Of a DNA stretch of 64,000 nt, positions 27,261 to 36,500 are shown in pieces. The notes beneath the pieces were generated by a model that worked only from the letters and a program-made list of their open reading frames with translations, made no database searches and had not been told where the DNA came from. Where the stretch lies: assembly GCA_003054495.1 (NCBI GenBank), contig CP028514.1, positions 1,651,501-1,715,500 on the forward strand. Direction: 5' to 3'. The DNA is from Carboxydocella thermautotrophica (lineage in GTDB: Bacteria; Bacillota; GCA-003054495; Carboxydocellales; Carboxydocellaceae). The translations under genes and the position numbers were made by a program. Every line of letters starts with the position of its first letter. The first letter of the stretch is position 1.

Positions 27261-28437
27261 CCAGTACCTCTCCTTTTTGCATTACTTGCCGCAGTTCAGC
27301 CACTATCCCGCTCTGCCATTGTTTCCGTCTGGCTTTCAAAATCCAATTCCCTTTTTCTTCGTTCAGTACTATTTCCAGCGGCGGCCGGAATAACCAGAAG
27401 AACAAAGCGATTATACCTGCGGAACTACCAGCCACAATCCAGTACAGCCCCGGGTCTTTTACCAGCAAAAATGACGCCCAGTAACGCAAATCGATAAAAG
27501 CGACAGTTAGGCCTTGCGGTAAGGTTCTGGTTTCCCCCTGGTTTAATGGCAGACCATTGACTAACAGCTGCTGGTTTTTTTGATCATAAGCAAGGGAAAG
27601 GGCTTGTTCACCGGGCAGCTTTATTTCACCCTGCCCGCTTTCTTCCTTAATGGCAACATAGCCAGCCAGCAACACCTTGGAGCCTTCTTTCACTTCCAGG
27701 CCGGGAGCATAACCGCTCCGGGCCAGATAGAGAGTATAGCCATGCCATTGCAGATTCTCATTCACAGCTATTTTTTCCCGGGCCAGCACTTCTCCCTTGC
27801 TGGTTAGTCTGACCACATAGGCTGCCGGTTCAGTTGCATTAGCATCAAACTTATCCAGGCCCAGATATTCTGCCGGAAATTTAATGTCCGCCCAGGGGCC
27901 CTTTTTTATTTCTTCCAGCTGTTGTTGGCCGGTGAAGGCCTGTCCTTCAGTCAAGGAAACAGTAGCCTGAACGCGCAAAAGATAGGTGACTGCGCCGCCA
28001 ATGATAATCAGGATGAGCGCCAGATGAAAAAGGGGAATGGCAAAAAGGCTAACAGGATGGCGCAGCCAGCCCTGGTTAACCTGTTTTAGCCCTGCTTTTT
28101 GCCACCAATTATCTGCTGGTTTTTGCTTCAACTTCACTGGCTGCCAGCGGCCACCAATGCCGCCGCGACACCATTGTTGATACGCCAGTGCAAACTGTTG
28201 CAAGAGTGAATAAAGTGCCACCAGGGCAAAAACTCCTACCCCCAGTTTAAAAGGCCAGGTAGCAGCAAAATGAGTTAATCCCAGCCGGTCAACCCAGACT
28301 GCCCAGCTTCCGTTGCTGGCCACCCATTTAGCGATACCATTGGCCCCGTAGATGTTTTCCTGAGGAACCAGAACTAGGATTAGGATAAAAACCAGCAAAA
28401 TAAACCAGAGAGCAATGGTAAGTCGGCGGATGTTCAT
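27253..28437 (-). CDS. ResB-like cytochrome c biogenesis protein, pair 2
   Basis: A 394-residue ResB relative. It has an N-terminal helix (RLTIALWFILLVFILILVLV), a second near 55-80, a third in HPVSLFAIPLFHLALILIIIGGAVTYLLR, and an extracytoplasmic beta-rich domain (about 165-335). The last helix is WIVAGSSAGIIALFFWLF. The sequence is much diverged from resB pair 1 and lacks part of its N-terminal membrane region. The ATG at 28437 has TTGAGGTG upstream, the same start context as resB pair 4. It overlaps ccsA-2 by eight bases, so the two are clearly coupled. Confidence 0.85.
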   Translation of the reverse strand: MNIRRLTIALWFILLVFILILVLVPQENIYGANGIAKWVASNGSWAVWVDRLGLTHFAATWPFKLGVGVFALVALYSLLQQFALAYQQWCRGGIGGRWQPVKLKQKPADNWWQKAGLKQVNQGWLRHPVSLFAIPLFHLALILIIIGGAVTYLLRVQATVSLTEGQAFTGQQQLEEIKKGPWADIKFPAEYLGLDKFDANATEPAAYVVRLTSKGEVLAREKIAVNENLQWHGYTLYLARSGYAPGLEVKEGSKVLLAGYVAIKEESGQGEIKLPGEQALSLAYDQKNQQLLVNGLPLNQGETRTLPQGLTVAFIDLRYWASFLLVKDPGLYWIVAGSSAGIIALFFWLFRPPLEIVLNEEKGNWILKARRKQWQSGIVAELRQVMQKGEVLGE

Positions 28438-28445
28438 GGCACACC

Positions 28446-29270
28446 TCAACTCATATATTCTGAATGAACAGTATCATAAAGGTAAGGAACTGCAAACAAT
28501 GTGATCAGTAAGATTAATAAAGAGAGCAAGTTCAGCAGGGCAGCCCGCCGCGGCTTGCCTCCAGTAAAGCGGTAATGCAAGTATAAACCATAAAGCAGCC
28601 AGGAAATCAGGGACCAGGTCTCAATGGGATCCCAGGCCCAGTAGTACCCCCAGGCCTGGTTGGCCCAGATAGCCCCGGCCACAATCATTACTCCCACCAT
28701 TAAAAAAGCAAAGGCCGTCAGGCGATAACTATAGTAATCCAGCCAGTTTGGTTCTGGCACCCGCTGCAGCCAGCCGGACTTTGTGCTGCCTGTTTTCAAC
28801 AAATAGATAGCAGCCAGGGCAGAACTGAGCAGCGCGCTACCATAGGCGAATTTGGCAAAAATGATATGAATGATTAGCCAGATAGTCTGAAAGGTAGCCG
28901 GGATCTGGCTGATTTCCCGGGACGAAAGCAGGGCCCAGCCAGAAAACACCAAGGTAAGTGGATAAACGAATAATGCTGCTGGCATTAGCCTGGGCAGGCG
29001 CCAGAGCAAGAGCATGAACAGAGCAGCTCCAACCCAGGCATCAGAGGAAACAATCTCGTAAGTTTGTAAATAGGGACCATGACCTGTGGCTAGCCAGCGC
29101 AGAATTATCGCTATCCCATGGGGAACAAGCGCCAGGACAAAGATTATATTGCAGGCCCGCTGTAAATTCTGCTTGGTCCACACGACTCCAATTGCTGCCA
29201 GCACAGTTGCAGCCGCATATAAAATAACTGCCAGCCAGAAAAGAGTGATTTCTGCTACTTCAATGTTCAT
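28446..29270 (-). CDS. CcsA-type cytochrome c synthase subunit, pair 3
   Basis: A 274-residue CcsA homologue, eight helices. The haem motif WGYYWAWDPIETWSLISW is near residue 205. FAKFAYGSALLSSALAAIYLL and a C-terminal HY-x-FTGGKPRRAALLN segment match the other copies. The AGGAGG before the ATG lies in the end of resB-3; the genes overlap by 11 bases. It lies immediately upstream of resB-2, making the order resB3-ccsA3-resB2-ccsA2. Confidence 0.9.
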   Translation of the reverse strand: MNIEVAEITLFWLAVILYAAATVLAAIGVVWTKQNLQRACNIIFVLALVPHGIAIILRWLATGHGPYLQTYEIVSSDAWVGAALFMLLLWRLPRLMPAALFVYPLTLVFSGWALLSSREISQIPATFQTIWLIIHIIFAKFAYGSALLSSALAAIYLLKTGSTKSGWLQRVPEPNWLDYYSYRLTAFAFLMVGVMIVAGAIWANQAWGYYWAWDPIETWSLISWLLYGLYLHYRFTGGKPRRAALLNLLSLLILLITLFAVPYLYDTVHSEYMS

Positions 29271-30471
29271 TCTCTGTCCTCCTCAGGGGAAATGTGGACC
29301 AGGTATATAAATATATTACTTCCTTTTCCCCCTCATGTCCAATGCACGCAAAAGAAGCGGGCAACAGATAATGCCCTGCTAGAGCTCCTAAACCCAGCCA
29401 GAAGGCTATAAAAATCAGAACCATGCCATAATCTTTAATAATTTTCACCTGGAGATAATAGCGAAAATCACCTGTTTTAATTTTAAATTGCCCCAGGTCA
29501 CCGGAACTGTGCAATGGTAAAACCAGGGACTGTCCTCCTGAACTGATTTTTACCAGCGGTTCACTGGGGTACATAAACTTGTCCGGTTTTCCCCAGTCTG
29601 CATCCTGCCCCCGGGGTAAAAATTCTATCTCTATTTCTCTCCCATCAGGCAATATCAGAGAGTCACGACTGAACTTCTGGTCTCCCCTGGTGATAGTGGC
29701 CAGGGAGACATAGCCGCTGAGCAGGAGCTGGTCTCCCTGGCTGAGTTCTAGATAGGGAGCAAAACCGAAATCCCAGACATTGAAATCATGGCCATAGTAG
29801 CTCACAGGGGGTACCTTGCTTAACTTTCCTGATTTGACTTGAACATCATTGTGCCAGAGCTTAAATTGCCCCTGGACATCCTGGGGCCAGCCCTGGGCTG
29901 GATAGTTAACATGAATTTGCTCCACTTCCAGTCGCCACTGTTCCGTATTCAGGCGACCATAGGGCCCCTGTTGCAAAAGGGAGAAGCTTTCCCTGGTCAA
30001 GGGTACCTGTTCCCCTGCCGTAACCGGAACCAGGCCTTCGATACGGCCCCAGGCACTCCAGAGATAACCAAGTCCTATTAATAAGAAGGAGAAATGAAAA
30101 AGAATGATAAAAGTCAACCCATAGAGGCGACGAGCCCAAACTACGGGACCTAAAGGCCGGAACCCCTGCCGGATCAGCCAGTCCCTGGCAGTTCCTTCTA
30201 CCCATAACCGCTCCCGCCAGCGGTATTTCCTCTCGGTAATCCTTAATTTCCTGTACAAGCGCCATCGCTTACGTATCTGTGCTACCATGCAGGCTGCTGT
30301 GTTGATAAGCAGTAAAACCAGCAAAACTTGTAGAGGTGTGCTGCGAAAAAAACCGGTATCATACTGTCCGCTGGGCAGACCGCGGGCTACACCCAGGAAG
30401 ATATACAGGCCCAGGGCAATGATTAAGATATAGGCCACTTTTTTGGATTTTAGTAATTGATAAATCAACAT
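29260..30471 (-). CDS. ResB-like cytochrome c biogenesis protein, pair 3
   Basis: A 403-residue ResB relative. Helices are at KVAYILIIALGLYIFLGVA and PLQVLLVLLLINTAACMVA. A third, IILFHFSFLLIGLGYLW, holds the likely haem histidine, and the last is MVLIFIAFWLGLGALAGHYLL. In between is a beta-rich outer domain with NVWDFGFAPYLEL. AAGGTGATGTT precedes the ATG. It follows the 2792-residue cytochrome by 58 bases that hold a GC-rich hairpin. Position suggests it serves that cytochrome. Confidence 0.85.
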   Translation of the reverse strand: MLIYQLLKSKKVAYILIIALGLYIFLGVARGLPSGQYDTGFFRSTPLQVLLVLLLINTAACMVAQIRKRWRLYRKLRITERKYRWRERLWVEGTARDWLIRQGFRPLGPVVWARRLYGLTFIILFHFSFLLIGLGYLWSAWGRIEGLVPVTAGEQVPLTRESFSLLQQGPYGRLNTEQWRLEVEQIHVNYPAQGWPQDVQGQFKLWHNDVQVKSGKLSKVPPVSYYGHDFNVWDFGFAPYLELSQGDQLLLSGYVSLATITRGDQKFSRDSLILPDGREIEIEFLPRGQDADWGKPDKFMYPSEPLVKISSGGQSLVLPLHSSGDLGQFKIKTGDFRYYLQVKIIKDYGMVLIFIAFWLGLGALAGHYLLPASFACIGHEGEKEVIYLYTWSTFPLRRTENEH

Positions 30472-30489
30472 AACATCACCTTGTGAAGA

Positions 30490-30519
30490 GAAGGGCCCGG
30501 CTCAGAGGCTGGGCCCTTC
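30490..30519 (-). terminator. GC-rich hairpin between the giant cytochrome and resB-3
   Basis: GAAGGGCCC and GGGCCCTTC form a 9-bp stem (30490-30519). It is followed on the minus strand by TCTTCAC, without a T-run. It is more likely a partial terminator or RNA-stabilising stem than a full stop, since resB-3 has no promoter of its own that I can see. Confidence 0.5.
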
Positions 30520-30529
30520 TGTAATGAAA

Positions 30530-33500
30530 TTAACTGCCACTGGTTCGGGAAGTTCTGGTGGTATGACTGCCACAGGTTCCCTGTAACAAGTAGCACCCGT
30601 TCTTAGAACCAATGTTAGATGGATAGTATTCGGCAATTGCCCGGCCGCGAATGAACTTGCCATACCCGTTCCAGGTAAAACCGTGCATATAGCCTTTAAC
30701 ACTCGGGTCACCATGGCATTCATAACAACCATTGCTGGTTTTGTGATCCCCTTTACTATGATTGGAGAACCGTGAACCAGTACTTGTAGTGTAACCATAG
30801 GATGTCGGCTTATGGCACAAGGTACAGTGCTTTACAATCAGCGGCGCACTGCTAACTGCAGTATCCGTACTGAGCTTCAGGTTATATGGATTGCTGACAT
30901 CAGTACCAGTATGGGTATAGTGGCAATCAGAGCACAAAACTTTTCCCTGCCCAGCCGGAGGAGTCCGGTTCAGGATATTGAGACCATAAGTAGTAAGAGT
31001 GGTAGAGTTAACATAAGTATTGGTCCCTTTTACCCCGAACACACCGTGGTGCGAATCATGAGTGGTCTGGAAGCGACTGCGTACATCCGACCAGCCCGTG
31101 GGCAAGGTGGTCTTGCTGCCAAAAGTACTGTGACACTTGATACATACTTCATACTGGAAGTCAGCTACCTGTTTGAAGTTACCATTGACGTCAATCCCCG
31201 AAGCTTTCAGGTTGTCCCGAACGAAAGTGTCTTTTGTCTTCAGGATGTGCGTATTATGACAGTCTACACACTGTACTGTCTTGGAGTTATCATCATAGTT
31301 CATCTGAGCCGGGTCCTGGCCGGGCACATGGCGGGCAATGTAATTAGGATCTTTAACCGTATGCCCTACCGTGCCATCGAACTGACCAGCCACATTCTTG
31401 CTTGAGGGGCCTGTACCATCATGACAGGTGAAACACAGGTCTGAAGCTGGTTTCAAGGTCGAGCTCTGGTAACCTGAGCCATGGGGATCATGGCAGTTAT
31501 AACAGGCACCTGCTGCATTACTGGCCTGGGTATAATTACCACCCTCTGTTCCGCCCGGCCATTTGGCATTGGCATTAGAGCCATGGGAGCTGACAGAGAA
31601 CAGGCTCTGACCGGCTATCTTCACAGCCGGATCCACCAGTTCGGTATCTGGAATGGTGTTATCATTATTATTGGTACCACCTTTCCAGTAGACGGTCGGA
31701 TAACCAGGAGCAGCAGCTTCGTACCAGTAAACCCCTGTTCCATAAACCTTTTTCACCAGGGCCACACTGTCATGGCAATTATAGCAGAGCTCGTTATTGT
31801 CCGGATTTTTCAACAACTGCTTCGGATAAGGATTGCCCGGATTGCTCGGGTCCTCCTTGCCATGAGGGCTGTGACAGTTCATACAGTTACCGGGAACAAA
31901 CATGGCCGATTGCCCTGTGGCTGAATCATACCACTTAGCTTTGCTGGCATGTTCCGAGGCATTATAGGCTGCCTTACCCCGGAACCAGTAAGTTTGAGCA
32001 ATCACTTCTGGCTTATCATGGCACCAGAAACAAACACTGTTCTTCAAACTATTACCATTGCTGTCTACAGCATCGGTATTCATGGGCAATTTCAACATGC
32101 TGCCATAATCGGTGCCATGGGGATCATGGCAGTTGGTGCATTCACTGGGTGCAGATTCGTTATCCCAGCGGACCAACAAGTTATTTTTATTGCCATGGGC
32201 AGTTTTGTTGTAAATGGTAAAACCATTCCAGGCACCAAAACTTACAGCAGCATGACATCCTTCACAGAGAGCATTGACACTGATAAAGGTATCAGCACCC
32301 ACCGTAAAGCGATAGCTATCCAGGGTCGAAGCTCTGGTCACACTCACGCCATCTCCGCCATGCTCTGTCGGCACAAACTTACCGTGCGGAGTATGACAGT
32401 TAAAGCATTTACCAGCATAAGTCGCTTTATCGGCTGCACTATTGGGATCCCTGGTGCCCCCGGTTCCATAGCTATTCGGGAAAACTATGGGCGTTCCGGA
32501 AGGCGAATCTGTGGTCCGGCTGTGCGCCGACATTTCAAAGGTACGGCGACCGGAATATTTGTAATTGCTGGAGGCGTTGGTGTGACAATCAAAGCACAGT
32601 TCATTATCCTTGGCTTTCTTCAGCAAGCTGGGATACTGAGAACCATGGGGCACATGGCACTTGGTACAGTTACCATAGTAAATACTGCCATCACTAAAGG
32701 TGTCCACCGGTACATCCACGTTATGTTTGCTACTGTTATAAGATGTACCGATTACAGGCGCCCCAGGCGGTGAGCCGGTGCCGTCGTGACAGGTCATACA
32801 CAGGGCTCGCTCCAGTGATGCCATGGGATCAACCAGAGTCAAAGCTGTTACCTTGGTACTGAAACTGGATTCGTTCCCCTCCAGGTCAAAGGCTGTAACG
32901 TAGTAACTATAACTGGTGGTACCTTTGAGATAGAGGTCCGTCCAGGTAGTACCGGTAGTGGAACCCACCTTCAAAGGTTGACTGAACCCGGGCACAATCC
33001 GGTAGATGTTATAGCCCACTACTCCATCAGCAGCGCTAGCCGGAGCCCAGGTTAACTCTACGGCCATACTGCCGGTGACAATATCCTTGATGGGAGTAGC
33101 ATTAACCCCTGCCGGAGGAGGCGGAGCCACATTATCCACCGGCTCAGCAGCAGTTGTTGTCGTTACAGCAGCACCGGTTGAAGCATTGCCACTCAAATCA
33201 AAGGCACTGACACGATACCAGTACTGGGTATTTCCTTTTAAGCCGCTATCAGTAAAGCTCAAGTTTGCCGCATCCACCGAGCCTACCTTGATGTAGTTAG
33301 TCCCATCACTGCTGCGATAGATACTATAGCCAGCCACATCATCGGCAGGAGTGGACGCCGACCAGTTTACAACTACACTGTTGCTGCCAGGCTGCAAGCT
33401 GCTAATCGTCGGCGCTGAAGGCGGAGTAGTATCAACGGCATAATTCTTCAGCAGCTTGTATTCATTGACCAACGTGGTGCCGCCGGTGTTGCGTACCCGG

Positions 33501-36500
33501 ATATACAAAGAATACCAGTCTCCGGCATTCAGGCCACTGGGCCAGGTCACCTGGAAGCGGATATAGTTACCGTTATAAGCTACGTTGCTGGCAGTCAAAG
33601 TGGCTGCTGTAGTTCCATCCATTCTGTATAGAGTTGCAGTAGTGGTGCCGATAGTACCATTGACATTGGCCGAAACTTCACCATAAACAACCTGCCCGGC
33701 CTGGAACTCCAGCTTTTCTGTCGTATAGCCACTATCTTCATATGTGCGATAATGTTCGGTAGTTGCTGCAATTTCCACCGCCTCATAAGCCCTAATTGTA
33801 CCTGCTCCGCTTGAGACCTCAACCAGGAAATAGTAGAGACCCGGGGTCGAACGGGTAAAGGTCACCTCATAAGTGTAAGGTGCGCTAGTACTGGTCTGGC
33901 TCATAGTATAAGTTGCTAACTGCCCGCCAGTCTTACTGTAAACAATTACCCGCCGCGTAGTAGCATTATTAATGGTACTGGTAGTCACCTTAACCCGGAT
34001 ATTAGTGCCAGCCGGGAAAATATTGGTGCGACCGTTCTGATAGTCAAAGAATTCGACCACATTGCTACCCGACTTGTAAAGTCCATTGGTTACAGGTATA
34101 GTTGCAGTTGGTGTAGTGACCGAGGCAACATTGCTATAACCGGATTCATTACCAGTGCCGCCTAAATCCAGGGTTTTATCGATTGCCGTAACTTTATACC
34201 AGTAGGTTGTATTGGGCAAAATGCCATTATTCAAGCCCGGTGCATCCACAAAACTGGTAGTACCGCTAAAGCCAATGCGGCTAAAGTTAGTGCCATCTGT
34301 ACTGCGATAGATATAATATCCTTTCACCCCGGAGGCGTCAGTACTGCGCGACCAGGTCAGACTGATCCGGGCACTATTCAGGGCTACCGCCTTCAAGTCA
34401 GCAGGCGCACTGGGAGCAGTTGTATCCGAAGTATAGGCTGGTGATACGTTCACGGTTGTATTCAGCCAGGTACTATTACCTGCTCTGTCAAAGGCCTTAA
34501 TCTTATAAGTAAATGGTGGTGTGCCTCTTACTGCGCCATCATAGAAGGACACTGTACCAGTAGTGCTGGTGTTATTGATCACCCCAATAGCATTGGCATC
34601 GGTGAAATCATTACGGTAGATATAGTATCCAAAAATGTCACTGGAATCAGATGGAGTCCAGCTGACCTTCACCAGACTCTTGGCCAGCGCCTGGGCACTT
34701 AAACCGCTGGGAGCATTAGGTGGTGTTACATCACCACTGGCACCAGTGCGGTCTTTGATCAAATCCGCTTTCGGGTTATGGGAATGAGGTTTATGACAAT
34801 TGGTCATACAGGTATTGGTATCAGGTGACAGCGCATCAGTTATTTTATGGTAGGACACAATCGTACTGGTTGTCGTCCTGCCACCTTGCCCGTCAGGCCA
34901 GGTGTTTTGAGTTCCATCCCACAAACCGGCTAACTGGTCTATATTGGGCGCTAAAGCGCTGGACCCGCCATGACATTTGTAACAATCCTTGTTGGACCCC
35001 ACCGGCCGCGGGTCATGGGGGTTATGACAGGCCATACAGTTAGCGGTGCTTACTGCCGTATGCTCACTCAAAGTAATACCACTCTTGGGCCCTACCAGGG
35101 GCAATTCAGCAAGATCAATCTGGCCGCCAGGCAGATCGGGATCAACCCAGCGCACAAAATCCGCACTGGCATCCTGGTTATTGGGCAAATGGCAAACCGT
35201 ACAAAAAGGACGGCGGCTGTCATTGCTGCCAATATTGCTGGGGAAAGTGCGTAACTGGTTGGTATCCCCATTAGTATAGATGGCTTCACTGACATCAGCA
35301 TCCCGCAGGTACTTTGTATTGGAAGTTCCATGCGGGAAATGACAATCGGCACATTTCAGCTTCTTGGTTGGGTCGCTTTTTAGATAATGGCCATAAGCCT
35401 GATACAATGTCTTGATATTGCTAATCGTAGCCCCATTACCATCAGTATGCAGACCATCATGACATTGATAACACAGAGTATCGCCATTGGCCCACTTCAA
35501 CAAAGGCTTATAATCAGAACCGTGAGGATTATGGCACTTGGTACAGTTATTGCCGAAACCACTGCCGTCACTGTAGGAGTGTTCCTGTTTCACGTAATCA
35601 TGGGGCTTACCCGCATATTTCAGCATGTCAATCCGCGGCTGTGGTCCCGGTGCCCCGTTTGTATCATGGCAATTGAAGCACAGGGTCTTTTCATCTACCG
35701 CCTTGATATTATTGGAACGCGGATTATGCGGGTGAGCCAGGTGACATTTGGTCATACAATCATTGGTATCAGCTGTGTTGGGATCATAAATCTTATGACG
35801 GCTGATTTTCCCTGCACTCAAAGTTCCTTCTTGCCCCATCAATGCCTCGATATTATAGGCCTCACCCCGTTTGCCATGGCAGAGATAGCAATCGGCATTA
35901 GAGCCTGTAGCCGGCCAGGGCTTATGAGGATCATGACAGATATCGCATTTATCCGTTGATGTACTGCTATGAGAAGCAATGCTGGCCGGCAACGGTTTGA
36001 TAGTGATTTTATAGCTGTTAGCCGGCTGGTCACTGGAAGTCACTTTGATAGTATTACCGGTATAGTAGACACGGCTGGGCTGGTCTGAAGTCGGGTGACA
36101 GACCAGGCAAAACTCCCTGACGTTAAAACTACTGCCGGTCTTATTGGTCGGCCAGGCCGTTCCGGCAAACTGCAAGGTACCGTATTTGTCCCGATCCCAG
36201 AGATACTTGGCGTTGGTCGTACCATGAGGGCTATGACATTCGGTACATAGCAGTTTTTTGGTAGAATCTACAGACTTGATAAAATGGCCGGCAGAAGTCT
36301 CAGCATAATAGAGCTTCCGAATATCCTGTTTGGCCGGATAACCATCATGGCAATCCAGACAGGCATTTACCTTACCAACATCAGTATCAGCATCAATCGC
36401 ATGAGTATCGGTAGTATCAATATCCCGCCGCAGCAAACGCACGTTAGTCGAAGCATGGTGTTCATGGCAGACCAGACAGGGCTGATCCTTGCTTACCCCA